Positions 17,545 to 26,707 are shown, counted from the stretch's first letter. The stretch is DNA of 64,000 nt from JAWKWH01 sp965204295 (GCA_965204295.1 OZ241973.1:3224001-3288000); one strand, 5' to 3'. Notes: generated by a model not told the origin, from the letters alone. Numbers and translations: made by a program.

Positions 17545-18333
17545 TCAGGCCGTTTCGTAGATGACCGGGAACCTGCCTCCGGCAAAGGGTGCGCCGGGTT
17601 TCAGACTGTCATCATGCAGCCACTCGGTAACCGTATCGCGCGGCTCATAGGTTGCGCCATCCACGGCAAAGCGTATCGCGTAACCGCGCCTGCGACGGGT
17701 TGAGGTCCTGTTGCCCATCGCCGAATGCACTGTCATTCCGTCAAATGCCAAGGCATCACCCGGCTCCATATGCTCAAAATGGAAGATGTCGTATTCGGCG
17801 CGGTTCGTCTCGAAATCGGGCATGTCGATATAGTCGAGGTTGTCTTTTTCCAGATAGTGCAGGAACCCACCAAGCTGATCCGTCTTAAAAGGTCGATATT
17901 TGGCCCCCCAGGCATGTGAGCCGCGCACAAACTCCAGCGCGCCATTGTCCGGGTCCACCGGGTCGAGCGCGATCCACATGGTCATGATCGGGCCGGAAAC
18001 CGGCCAATAGGGCTGGTCCGTGTGCCATCCGGTCTGGGTCTTGGTTCCGGGTTCCTTCACGAAAATCTGGTCGTAGATAAGCGAGGTCCACGGGCTGCCC
18101 GCGACTTCGGCCACACGCTGACCGATATCTGAAGAAAGGCAATAATCCTGAAAAGTGCCCGGATTTTCGCGCATGTTCTTATAGGCAAAATACCGGTCAC
18201 CTTTTTTGACTTCGGTATCCACCGCATGGCGCAATTTGTTCAGCCAATCGTTAGACAGGATATTTTTCAGCAGCACGACACCGTCGCGCGCATAGGCATA
18301 CTGAACCGCCCTGAGATCCGTAGTTTTCGTCAT
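17545..18333 (-). CDS. Phytanoyl-CoA dioxygenase (PhyH) family protein
   Basis: A 262-residue Fe(II)/2-oxoglutarate-dependent dioxygenase of the PhyH family. The facial triad is visible as H-x-D in TGWHTDQPYW (about residue 120) and a distal His in DGMTVHSAMGN (about residue 208), with an Arg-rich stretch after it for 2-oxoglutarate binding. ATG at 18333 has GGAAG eight bases upstream; another in-frame ATG lies five codons earlier. PhyH members act on many small molecules, including ectoine (EctD) and N-methylated compounds. It is divergent from soxB and so probably shares its control region. Confidence 0.85.
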   Translation of the reverse strand: MTKTTDLRAVQYAYARDGVVLLKNILSNDWLNKLRHAVDTEVKKGDRYFAYKNMRENPGTFQDYCLSSDIGQRVAEVAGSPWTSLIYDQIFVKEPGTKTQTGWHTDQPYWPVSGPIMTMWIALDPVDPDNGALEFVRGSHAWGAKYRPFKTDQLGGFLHYLEKDNLDYIDMPDFETNRAEYDIFHFEHMEPGDALAFDGMTVHSAMGNRTSTRRRRGYAIRFAVDGATYEPRDTVTEWLHDDSLKPGAPFAGGRFPVIYETA

Positions 18334-18689
18334 AGGTCTTCCATCCATAAAATCCGCCCTCTGTCGGGGCGGGTCACAAGACAGGCGCGATGCGCCCGGG
18401 TCTGCATCGCCTCAGGGAGCGGGTGAACTACGGCAATTGATGATGAAGCACGGCCACCTCGACCGCGCCGACCATTTGCCGGCAAGGTTTCGGTGAAACT
18501 GTTGGATGCGAATGCGCATAGCGTTATCCTAACCGAATTCGCCCAAACGGCCCAGGGGATATCGGCGTGAACTAGGTTTGCGATGAAGTCAATGGGGCGC
18601 CCAGACGTCGTGAGAACGGTTTACCGATTTGCTTCAGGGTAAATGAATTTATTGACGAGCGTTGTTTCGTGATAAATATTATAACCAAT
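18334..18689. promoter_or_regulatory. Divergent region phyH-like / soxB, with candidate soxB promoter
   Basis: A 356-bp gap with no credible gene. Towards soxB, TTGACG at 18652-18657 and an A/T-rich -10-like AAATATT at about 18674-18680 are 16-17 bp apart. Transcription would start within a few bases of the soxB ATG at 18690, and no Shine-Dalgarno sequence precedes that ATG, so the sox mRNA may be leaderless. Confidence 0.45.
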
Positions 18690-19940
18690 ATGCAAAAATA
18701 TTCCGTTTTCTCGCTCGCCCGAAATGCGCTTTCCGGGCACCGCAACTGGCCGTTGGCCTGGCGGAGCCCGCCGCTGAAAGATCGTTACGAGGTTGTGGTG
18801 ATCGGGGCAGGGGGGCATGGGCTGGCCACAGCTTATTATCTGGCCAAGGAATTTGGCGTCACCGATGTGGCTGTTCTGGAACGTGGCTGGCTGGGCGGAG
18901 GCAACATCGCGCGCAATACGGTTACAATCCGGTCGAACTATATGCGCGACGAGTCGATCCCGTTCTATGTCAAATCCGTTGCCATGTACGAAGGTCTCAC
19001 GCGTGAACTGAACTTCAACATGATGCATTCCAAAAGGACAATGGTGGACGTTGTTCAGACCTGGCCCAAGCTGCGAGAGCTCCGGCGGCGGCAATTGGCG
19101 ATGGACATCTACGGCTCGACCTATGAGCAGATCACGTCTGACGAGCTGCGCCGCCGCATTCCGTCGCTGACCGGCGGTGGGCCGGATGCGCGCCTGCCGG
19201 TCATTTGCGGCATGGTCCATACGGATGCGGGCGTGAACCGGCATGATGCGGTGGCTTGGGGCTATGCCCGTTCGGCGGATGCGATGGGGGTCGGGATTCA
19301 CCAGCAGACCGCCGTGCAATCGTTGATCTGCGGCGCGGATGGCGCGATCGAAGGCGTTGAAACCAATCGCGGAACCGTACGCGCCAGGAAGGTTGTCGTT
19401 GCGGTTTCGGGACACACCACGACGCTGACGGAAACCGTTGGGCTGAAACTGCCGCTGCGCACGATGAACCTGACCGCCTTTGTATCCGAACCGGTGCGGC
19501 CGCTGGTCGATGTGATCGTGAATTGCCCTGACAGCGGGTTCTATTTCAGCCAGTCCGACAAGGGTGAGATGGTGATCGGCGGCGCGCCTGACATGGGCCA
19601 AAGTTTTCGCCGGGACATCAAGCAAAACGTGTTCGAGGATACGGTGACCGCGATGCTGTCTCTGTTCCCAAGCTTCAAAAAGCTCAAACTGATGCGGCAA
19701 TGGGGCGGGCATCTGGATATAGCCCATGACGCCTCGCCCATCATGGATCAGACCGATGCGCCGGGGCTGTTCGTCACCGCCGGTTGGTGGGGTGGTTACA
19801 AGGCGGTCCCGGCGGGCGGTCTGACGCTTGCACATCTGGTAGCCAAGGGTGAACCGCACCCGTTGATGGCCTCCTTTACCCTGGACCGCTTCCGGCATCT
19901 GGATTTTGTGATGGAAGCCGGCACCACCACGGCGCGATAG
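18690..19940 (+). CDS. soxB: Sarcosine oxidase subunit beta
   Basis: Flavoprotein subunit of heterotetrameric sarcosine oxidase, which oxidises sarcosine to glycine and passes the methyl group to tetrahydrofolate or as formaldehyde. The 416-residue protein has the typical start (FSLARNALSGHRNWPLAW), the FAD motif VVVIGAGGHGLATAYYLAKE near residue 32, GGNIARNTVTIRSNY, and C-terminal GWWGGYKAVPAGG. An in-frame GTG lies 7 codons upstream, but homologues start near MQKYSVFSL. First gene of soxBDAG; soxD follows by 13 bases. Confidence 0.95.
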   Translation: MQKYSVFSLARNALSGHRNWPLAWRSPPLKDRYEVVVIGAGGHGLATAYYLAKEFGVTDVAVLERGWLGGGNIARNTVTIRSNYMRDESIPFYVKSVAMYEGLTRELNFNMMHSKRTMVDVVQTWPKLRELRRRQLAMDIYGSTYEQITSDELRRRIPSLTGGGPDARLPVICGMVHTDAGVNRHDAVAWGYARSADAMGVGIHQQTAVQSLICGADGAIEGVETNRGTVRARKVVVAVSGHTTTLTETVGLKLPLRTMNLTAFVSEPVRPLVDVIVNCPDSGFYFSQSDKGEMVIGGAPDMGQSFRRDIKQNVFEDTVTAMLSLFPSFKKLKLMRQWGGHLDIAHDASPIMDQTDAPGLFVTAGWWGGYKAVPAGGLTLAHLVAKGEPHPLMASFTLDRFRHLDFVMEAGTTTAR

Positions 19941-19953
19941 AGAGGACAGGACC

Positions 19954-20211
19954 ATGATGCTCATCCCCTGCCCATTTTGCGGCAAACGCAACGAAAGCGA
20001 ATTCATTTTTGGCGGTCCTGTCGGGGCCGGCCGTCCCGACCCGAACGCAGTGAGCGATGCCGACTGGGTTGAATATCTGACGGTGGTGCCGAACCCGCTG
20101 GGACCGGTGCGGGAAAAGTGGTGGCACGCGCGCGGCTGCGGCGAGTGGCTGACGATCCGGCGCGACACCCGGACCCATGACATTGTGGAGGCGCCGGATG
20201 GCACAGAGTAA
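19954..20211 (+). CDS. soxD: Sarcosine oxidase subunit delta
   Basis: Small zinc-binding subunit, 85 residues. The zinc ligands of the family are present: Cys in IPCPFCGKRNE (residues 6 and 9), and His and Cys in WWHARGCGEW (residues about 58-62). It stabilises the heterotetramer. ATG-ATG at 19954 follows a GAGAGGACAGG ribosome site. The last 14 bases overlap the start of soxA in another frame, the usual coupling for this operon. Confidence 0.95.
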   Translation: MMLIPCPFCGKRNESEFIFGGPVGAGRPDPNAVSDADWVEYLTVVPNPLGPVREKWWHARGCGEWLTIRRDTRTHDIVEAPDGTE

Positions 20212-23068
20212 CCGCCGCGCCTCGGGCGGGCGTATCGACCGCAATCGCTCATTGCGGTTCCGGTTCAACGGCAAAACCTATGAAGGCTATGAGGGGGACA
20301 CCCTGGCCTCGGCGCTACTGGCCAATGGGGTGCGTGTCACGGCCCGCAGTTTCAAATACCACCGCCCGCGCGGCATCATTGGCCATGGCCCCGAGGAACC
20401 GGCAACCTTGGTGGAACTGGAGGGCGACGATGCGTCGGGAAACCACCCTGCGACCACAGTACCGCTGCGCGACGGTTTACGCGCCCGGTCGGTCAATTGC
20501 TGGCCCTCGCCCAAGTTCGATCTGGGCGGCATCAACCAGTTGTTGACCCGATTTATCCCGGCGGGGTTCTATTACAAGACGTTCAAATGGCCCGACTGGC
20601 ATCTGTTTGAACCGTCCATCCGCAAAGCGGCCGGTCTGGCGGCGGCGCCGGCGCAGCCCCCGTCCTCGGGCCATTTCGAAGCGCGGTACGCACACGCCGA
20701 CGTGCTGGTCGCGGGTGCGGGTCCTGCCGGTCTTCAAGCCGCGTCGGAAGCGGGGCGGGCGGGCAAACGCGTCCTTCTGGCAGATGAAGGGACCGAGGCG
20801 GGCGGCAGCATGCTGAACCGGGATTTGACCATCGGCGGGCGACCCGCGATGGCTTGGGTGGCCGACACCGTTCGGGAATTGCAGGGGATGGAGAACGTCA
20901 CCCATCTGCAAAACGCGACCGTCTGGGCCTATCGCGAACACAACCTGCTGATTGTGAATGAACGTGCACCCGAACAGGATTGCGTTCTCGAGCGCAGCTG
21001 GCGGGTGCGCGCAGGCGAGGTGGTAATCGCCACCGGGGCCACGGAGCGCGCCATGGTCTTTGCCGACAACGATCGACCTGGCGTCATGCTGGCTTCATCG
21101 GTGCAAGCCTATGTCAACCGCTGGGGTGTGGTTCCGGGGCAGCGGGTTGTTCTGTTCACCAACAATAACAGTGTCTATGCAGTGGCTGCCGATCTTGTCG
21201 CGGCAGGGATAACGGTGGCGGCTATTCTCGACAGTCGCGGCGAGGTCCCGCAAGACGCGTTGGCTCCGGTGCCGGGCATCTCCGTTCATACCGGAACCGT
21301 CGCCGGTGGCGTATGGGGTCACAAACGGCTGCGCGCGGTTCGTGCGGTACCCGTGTCCGGCGGTGCGGAAACATGGATCGACTGCGATCTTCTGGGGCAC
21401 TCGGGCGGGTGGAACCCGACGGTGCACCTGTGGTCGCAATCCCGCGGCACGCTGCGGTTTGACGAGGATTTGGCTGCCTTTGTACCCGATCAGGCAGTAC
21501 AAGCCTGTCGCGCCGTCGGGGCCGCAGCGGGGGATTTGACGCTCGACCGGATCGTCGAGGACGGTTCGGATCTGTCGTATGCAATCGAGCCTCTTTGGCG
21601 CGTCGATGCGCCGGGTCAGCGCGGCAGGGCGTTTCTGGACATTCAGAATGATGTGTCGGTCAGCGACGTGCAACTGGCCCTGCGCGAAGGCTATGACAAT
21701 GTCGAACATGTCAAGCGCTACACCACCGGCGGCATGGGGATCGATCAGGGAAAGACCGGTAATATCAATATCATCGGCACCGTGGCGATGCAAAAGGGCG
21801 TATCCTTGCAGAAGGTCGGCGCGACCACCTGCCGTTCCCCCTATACGCCGGTCTCCTTCGGCGCGATCGGGGGGCTGCGTGAGGATACCGTGCTGTTCCC
21901 CTACCGGCATACGCCGGTGACGCAATGGAACAAAGACAATGGCGCGGTGATGTACGAGGCCGGCGCCCGCTGGCGGCGACCGGGCTATTTCCCGAAGCCC
22001 GGCGAAGGGCTGCAAGAGGCGGTGAACCGAGAATGCCGCGCGGTGCGCGAGGGGGTCGGCGTTTACGATGGCTCGCCCCTTGGGACGTTTGAACTTAAAG
22101 GACGGGACGTGCCGCGTTTTCTGGATTTCATCTATTCCAATGTGATGTCCGGCCTGAAACCGGGCGACGGGCGCTATGGCCTGATGCTGTCGGATGACGG
22201 GCTGATCCTTGATGACGGGGTGGCGTTCCGGCTGGATGAACACCGATGGCTGGTCTCGACTTCGACGGGTCACGCGGACGCAGTGAACCAGCATATGGAA
22301 AAGCTGCTTCAGACCGAATTTCCCGACTGGCGGGTGATGATTACCACCGTCACCGGTCAGTGGAACAACGCCACCATCTGCGGACCGCGCGCGCGCGATG
22401 TCATGCAGGCGCTCGGTACGGATATCGACCTGTCGCCCGAGGCGTTTCCGTTTATGTCCTTCCGGGACGGTACAGTGGCAGGGTTTCCCGCTCGGGTGGC
22501 GCGCGTCAGCTTTACCGGCGAACTGTCATTCGAGGTCAACGTCGCCCCGCGCCGCATCGCGGCCCTGTGGGACAAGGTGATGGAGGCGGGTGCGCCCTTT
22601 GGCATTCTGCCGGTGGGCTCGGAATCCAGCCATGTGCTGCGGGTCGAAAAAGGCTTTTTGTCACTCGGGCATGAGGTGGACGGCACCGTCGACGCATTTG
22701 ATCTGGGTATGGGATGGATCATGTCCAAGAAAAAGCCCGACTATCTGGGCAAACGCTCGGTGGCGCTGCGCCGCGACGGCGGTGGCACACGGCGCGAACT
22801 GGTCGGTATTCTGCCCGATGATCCCAATCGGCAGGTTCCCGAAGGCGCTCCGCTGACCCCCGGAGGACGAAAACAGGCCACCGAAGGTCTGGTCACCGCC
22901 TGCGTCTGGAGCGTGGTGAATGACCGCTGGGTCGGGTTGGCGCTGCTCGAGAACGGTCACGCGCAGCATGGGGAAACCGCCCATGTCCGGCTGAAAGACA
23001 GGGTGATCCCGGTCACGATCACACGTCCGGTCTTTCACGACCCGGACGGAAAGTTGCTGAGGTCCTGA
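20198..23068 (+). CDS. soxA: Sarcosine oxidase subunit alpha
   Basis: The large subunit, 956 residues against a family norm of about 965-1000. N-terminal ferredoxin-like domain (FRFNGKTYEGYEGDTLASAL, residues about 20-40), NAD-binding domain with VLVAGAGPAGLQAASEAG near 170, then a C-terminal aminomethyltransferase (GcvT-like) half from about residue 570 where tetrahydrofolate accepts the methyl group. ATG at 20198 lies within soxD. The operon continues with soxG one base after the stop. Confidence 0.95.
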   Translation: MAQSNRRASGGRIDRNRSLRFRFNGKTYEGYEGDTLASALLANGVRVTARSFKYHRPRGIIGHGPEEPATLVELEGDDASGNHPATTVPLRDGLRARSVNCWPSPKFDLGGINQLLTRFIPAGFYYKTFKWPDWHLFEPSIRKAAGLAAAPAQPPSSGHFEARYAHADVLVAGAGPAGLQAASEAGRAGKRVLLADEGTEAGGSMLNRDLTIGGRPAMAWVADTVRELQGMENVTHLQNATVWAYREHNLLIVNERAPEQDCVLERSWRVRAGEVVIATGATERAMVFADNDRPGVMLASSVQAYVNRWGVVPGQRVVLFTNNNSVYAVAADLVAAGITVAAILDSRGEVPQDALAPVPGISVHTGTVAGGVWGHKRLRAVRAVPVSGGAETWIDCDLLGHSGGWNPTVHLWSQSRGTLRFDEDLAAFVPDQAVQACRAVGAAAGDLTLDRIVEDGSDLSYAIEPLWRVDAPGQRGRAFLDIQNDVSVSDVQLALREGYDNVEHVKRYTTGGMGIDQGKTGNINIIGTVAMQKGVSLQKVGATTCRSPYTPVSFGAIGGLREDTVLFPYRHTPVTQWNKDNGAVMYEAGARWRRPGYFPKPGEGLQEAVNRECRAVREGVGVYDGSPLGTFELKGRDVPRFLDFIYSNVMSGLKPGDGRYGLMLSDDGLILDDGVAFRLDEHRWLVSTSTGHADAVNQHMEKLLQTEFPDWRVMITTVTGQWNNATICGPRARDVMQALGTDIDLSPEAFPFMSFRDGTVAGFPARVARVSFTGELSFEVNVAPRRIAALWDKVMEAGAPFGILPVGSESSHVLRVEKGFLSLGHEVDGTVDAFDLGMGWIMSKKKPDYLGKRSVALRRDGGGTRRELVGILPDDPNRQVPEGAPLTPGGRKQATEGLVTACVWSVVNDRWVGLALLENGHAQHGETAHVRLKDRVIPVTITRPVFHDPDGKLLRS

Positions 23069-23069
23069 G

Positions 23070-23567
23070 ATGAGCTATGACGTACGGGTCGCACGGCCGG
23101 GCCTGAACTCGTTGTTCGACCTCAAGGGGACGCCTGTCGCGATTGGGAACTGGGCCGGGGACGCTCTGCCCGAACTTCCGGGCCGCGCCAACACCTGGAC
23201 AGAGCAGGACGGGGTCGAACTGTATCACATCGGGCGCGACCATTGGATAGCCCGCGCGCCACTGGACCGGGAAAAGGCGCTTGAGGCGCAACTCAAGCCC
23301 GCCAATTGCCCTGACGATATCAGCATCGTTCGGGTGTCGGACACGCTGGCGTACTTTCGCATAACCGGTCCGCAGGCGGGCGAGGTGATGGCCATTGCCT
23401 GCCCGCTGGATCTGCATGACGCCGCGTTCAGTGTTGACGCGGTCACCTATTCGGAAGTGTTCGGCCTCAAGGCGCTGGTGATGCGGTGCGAGGACGGTTT
23501 CGAATTCGCCGTCGAACAGAGCTTTGCCGATATGGTCGAGGATTATCTGGCCCGCGCCACCGCCTGA
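23070..23567 (+). CDS. soxG: Sarcosine oxidase subunit gamma
   Basis: A 165-residue gamma subunit. Sequence is weakly conserved in this family, but size, position directly after soxA and the GcvT-like pattern (GRDHWIARAP, AYFRITGPQAGEVM, DAVTYSEVFGLKALVMR) identify it. It completes the tetramer BDAG. Rid-family gene follows 15 bases downstream with an AAGGAG site, in the same transcription unit. Confidence 0.93.
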   Translation: MSYDVRVARPGLNSLFDLKGTPVAIGNWAGDALPELPGRANTWTEQDGVELYHIGRDHWIARAPLDREKALEAQLKPANCPDDISIVRVSDTLAYFRITGPQAGEVMAIACPLDLHDAAFSVDAVTYSEVFGLKALVMRCEDGFEFAVEQSFADMVEDYLARATA

Positions 23568-23582
23568 GAAAAGGAGCGTCAA

Positions 23583-23984
23583 ATGGCCCGAAGACATATC
23601 CACAAATACCAGACCCGCTATCACGCGCAGACCACCTATTCCAAGGCGATCCGGGCCCGTGGCGATTTCGTGTTCATGCGGGGCCAGGTCGGCGCCTTGC
23701 CGGACGGCGAAGGTGATCCGGGCGCGCAGGCGGATCAAGCTTGCCGCAACATCAATCGTTGGATGGAAGAGGCGGGTGGCAGCCTTGCAGATGTCTGCAA
23801 GCTGACGGTCTATGTCACCGATATCTCATACCGCCCTGCGGTTTATGAGGCGATCGACCGCTGGTTCGACGGCGTGCATCACTGTTCGACCGGTGTGGTC
23901 GTGCAAGGGCTTGAGGACCCGAGTTTGCCGGTCGAAATCGATGCAATGGGCGTGATCGACAGCGACTCGGATGGGCGGGGGTAA
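23583..23984 (+). CDS. Rid (YjgF/YER057c) family protein
   Basis: A 133-residue trimeric Rid-fold protein (FMRGQVGALPDGEGDPGAQ, ADVCKLTVYVTDISYRPAVY, then a C-terminal PSLPVEIDAMGVI). It lacks the C-terminal Arg-rich IEAIA motif of archetypal RidA; the corresponding IDAMGV carries no Arg, so it belongs to another Rid branch. Members deaminate reactive enamines/imines. As last gene of the sox operon it could clear imines from N-methyl amino acid oxidation. AAGGAG precedes the ATG at 23583. Confidence 0.85.
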   Translation: MARRHIHKYQTRYHAQTTYSKAIRARGDFVFMRGQVGALPDGEGDPGAQADQACRNINRWMEEAGGSLADVCKLTVYVTDISYRPAVYEAIDRWFDGVHHCSTGVVVQGLEDPSLPVEIDAMGVIDSDSDGRG

Positions 23985-24011
23985 GGGCCGGACCGCAAAT
24001 CCACTGACGAA

Positions 24012-24390
24012 ATGCATTGTGTGTCGCGTCGTGACGGTGTCCGGTTGGGCGTCCAGACGACGCTGACCTCCATTCTGCCGATCTTTCTGATCATCGTTTT
24101 GGGTTTGACCCTTCGTAAGGGCGGTATTCCCGGCACCGATTTCCGGAAACTGAACGACAAGCTCGTTTACTGGGTGCTGATGCCTTGTTTGCTGTTCACC
24201 AAGATTTCGCTGTCGCCATTGGATAAATCTGCATTTGGGCTTTACCCGGTCACTATTCCGGGTGGGTTCGTCGTTGCGCTGATCTTTACGGTCATTAACG
24301 CGCGCCTGATGGGATTTGCGGCGCCGCAAGCTACGTCGGATCCTTCAGGGCAGTGCCCGGCACAACTCATTCATCGGGACCGCATTGGCG
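24012..24390 (+). pseudogene. AEC-family transporter, 3'-truncated
   Basis: N-terminal part of an auxin-efflux-carrier (AEC) family transporter: a membrane segment ILPIFLIIVLGLTLRKGG, FRKLNDKLVYWVLMPCLLF, and a third segment GGFVVALIFTVINARLMG. A frameshift near 24330 moves the continuation (RHNSFIGTALA, then stop) to another frame. Intact members have about 310 residues and ten segments; the rest is missing and the sequence runs into the 3'-truncated IclR gene on the opposite strand. Confidence 0.7.
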
Positions 24391-24762
24391 TAAACCTGCG
24401 TGTTCAGGTGATAGCGGCCAGCGCGCTGCCTCTGACCTTGGCGTTTCGGCCATCGCCACATCTTTTAAGTCAAACTGGCGCAAGCGGCTCGTCGACAACT
24501 CCAGAACCTTGCTGGAGATAAAGTAAGTGCGGCCACGCGGGTTCTGCCCCACATAACCACGCTTGACCAAAGTGGACACCAGATGATGGCAGGTTGAGGT
24601 ATTGAGACCGGTGGCATTTGTGATCTCCCGCAACTGCATCTCGCGCTCGGCGCTTGCCAGTAATTCGAGAATGTCAAACGCGCGCTCGACCGACTGAACC
24701 GTCCGCCCAATGCTGTTCCGTGCCAGGGGAACAGTCTGATTAGCATCGTCTTCAAGCGCCAT
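24390..24762 (-). pseudogene. IclR-family regulator, 3'-truncated
   Basis: From ATG 24762 the protein has a complete N-terminal winged HTH (VQSVERAFDILELLAS, LREITNATGLNTSTCHHLV, LVKRGYVGQNPRGRTYFIS) but similarity ends near residue 105 (RLRQFDLKDVAMAET), where intact members continue with a 150-residue effector domain. Its end abuts the AEC fragment, so one deletion probably removed both 3' ends. DNA binding might survive, but effector sensing cannot. GTG at 24774 is an alternative start. Confidence 0.75.
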
Positions 24763-24864
24763 ATTCGATCCCACCTTACTGTATGAAGCAGCACATCTGT
24801 TGCGCGCCGGCTATGCCTAACGGCCCACATCCTATCTTCAGAAAAAATATGCTGTCAAACTCAT

Positions 24865-24932
24865 TTTGCAAATGTCGAATAGAATTTGCATATGTCAAAT
24901 TTTGTGACTTGTGGCAATTTGCAAGATCAATT
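24865..24932. promoter_or_regulatory. Three direct repeats upstream of the iclR-like gene
   Basis: TTTGCAAATGTCGAAT (24865-24880) and TTTGCATATGTCAAAT (24885-24900) match at 14 of 16 positions and are 20 bp apart; TTTGCAAGATCAATT at 24918-24932 is a weaker third copy. The region is AT-rich within a GC-rich window. Likely operators of the adjacent regulator. The rest of 24933-25116 holds no recognisable gene. Confidence 0.5.
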
Positions 24933-25116
24933 CTGAAAGCGCTCTGCCGGGTAAAGTTTCCGGAAGCCAAGCAGCGCAAATCGCTTTTGAATCCAGTCGG
25001 ATGCGGTTGCAAAGGCAAAGTCCTGCGGGCACGGCAATCGCTTACTAAGCAAGTGGGATTCCCAGGATGGTGTTTATGTGATTCTCCGGTTTCCAAATTG
25101 ATAATCGGAGGTCGTT

Positions 25117-26203
25117 ATGCCCACACCCAATCTGCTGGACTATTTCTCATCCCTCGAAGACCCTCGTCGGAGTTGGAAAACGGTCTATCCGCTCGACGAA
25201 ATCCTGCTGATCGTGCTGGCAGGAGTGATGGCCAGAGCGGATAATTTCGTCGAGATCGCGTATTGGGCAGACCGCAAGCCTGCCTTCCTACGCCTGTTTT
25301 TGCTGTTCAAGCAGGGTATTCCCTCGCATGACATGCTGAACGAAGTGATAAACGCCTTGCCCGGCAGTCTGTTCGCGGAGTGCTTCACGAGATGGGTGGC
25401 CAGCTTGCGCGATGGGGATGCGGAGATCGTGGCGATAGATGGGAAAACCTCGCGCCGCGCCCATGGGCGATGGGCGTCCATTGCACCTTGTTTAAGCCTG
25501 GGCTGCGCGGCAACGCCTGGTGCTGGGGCAGGAGCCGTGCGATGAAAAAGAAAACGAATTCAGCGCCATACCCCGCCTGCTGGAGCGGCTCGAACTGACA
25601 GGCGCACTGGTCACCATCAATGCGATGGGCTGTCAGCGTGGTATTGCCGAAATCATCCTCGCGCAAGGTGCCGACTACCTCCTGCGCTCAAGGGCAACCA
25701 GAAATCGCTGCGCGAGGAGGTGAGCTTCTATTTCGATCAGGCAACCGGATTGGAGGGCCGCGAGACCACAGAGGCCAATTACGGGCGGCTCGAAATTCGT
25801 CGCGCATGGGTCAGCCACGATATGGTGCCCTGATCGCTCCGAGCCCGGCGCGCCGCATTTTCCGGGGCTCGCCGCCGTCGGCATGGTCGAGACCAAAGGT
25901 AAAGCCACTGTCTCGCGGCGTTACTATTTGTCGTCTGCACCGCTCTCAGCTAGGCAGTTTCTACACATCACCCGCGCCCATTGGGGAATCGAGAACCGTC
26001 TGCATTGGGTGATGGATGTAGTATTTCATGACGACCTGATGCGCCTGCGAACCGAGAATAGCCCAGCTAATATGGCACTCATCCGCCATACCGCCCTCAA
26101 TATCTTCAAGCAGATCAATGACAAAGCCAGCATGAAAACCAGAAGAAAAACAGCTGCTTGGGACGACAACTACCTGTTCTCAGCTATCAACGGAACCGCC
26201 TGA
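25117..26203 (+). pseudogene. ISAs1-family transposase, frameshifted
   Basis: Pieces of one DDE transposase in successive frames: LLDYFSSLEDPRRSWKTVYP and ADRKPAFLRLFLLF with IVAIDGKTSRRA (first frame, to about 25490), LLERLELTGALVTINAMGCQ (second), KGNQKSLREEVSFYFDQ (third), and RAHWGIENRLHWVMDVVFHDD with NMALIRHTALNIFKQ (last). At least three shifts lie near 25490, 25690 and 25830. Catalytic region pieces are present but no intact protein can be made. GGAGG precedes ATG 25117. The family assignment rests on the DGK and HWGIEN motifs. Confidence 0.85.
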
Positions 26204-26224
26204 ACGTTTCAAGCGATTCCCGTG

Positions 26225-26445
26225 CCCTCGGCATCGCCGAAGACCTCGCCGGTCAGCACGTTCGGCGCGTTCCTCGTCGGAGGCCTCCTCCGGCGGCACC
26301 TCTACGCCGGGGTCGCGGCGCGTCGCCACCATCCGCGCGGTGGTGAGAGGGCACAACTGCACCCGGACGCCGGGCGCCAGATCATGCCAGCGCAGGGTTC
26401 TGTCCAAGCTGAGTGTCAGCATCAATACGTCTCCACATCGTTCAC
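26225..26445 (-). pseudogene. Phage-derived fragment
   Basis: The minus strand encodes LMLTLSLDRTLRWHDLAPGV followed by RVQLCPLTTARMVATRRDPG and EVPPEEASDEERAE, then a frameshift (ADRRG against VLTGEVFGDAEG). I associate this pattern with small tail-assembly-type proteins of roseobacter prophages, but only from memory of the motif. It lies between two insertion-sequence remnants. Confidence 0.4.
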
Positions 26446-26484
26446 AAGGATTGCAACGCACATCCGGCCGACGCGCCGCCTTGC

Positions 26485-26643
26485 GCAAGGAACACGGGAC
26501 CGAGGTTCACCGATCCTCGGTCGGCGGGTTGCTACAGCGTCTCGGCTTGTCACATAAAAAAGACCTGCGTGTCTGCGAACAGAAGCGGTCTGATGTTGCG
26601 TGGGATCGCGCCATCTGGATTGCTCGCCGCTTCCTGCAAAGTT
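26485..26643 (+). pseudogene. IS630-family transposase fragment
   Basis: The plus strand gives KEHGTEVHRSSVGGLLQRLG, LSHKKDLRVCEQKRSDVAWD and RAIWIARRFLQ before a stop, which is the HTH-to-catalytic linker of IS630-type transposases (VHRSSVGxLLxRLGLSHKK). No start, catalytic core or ends are present. Confidence 0.65.
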
Positions 26644-26707
26644 GACTGGATGAGCATCAGATCGGACAGACAGGCAAAAATTACGGCCGCGCCGGAAGGC
26701 CTCTTAA

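Noticed and set aside
18621..20252. 543-codon open frame on the minus strand opposite soxB
   Set aside because: It is a shadow of the strongly conserved soxB/soxD genes, with Arg/His/Pro-rich composition and no recognisable domain.
21095..22294. 399-codon minus-strand frame opposite soxA
   Set aside because: Antisense shadow of a GC-rich gene; no motif and no ribosome site.
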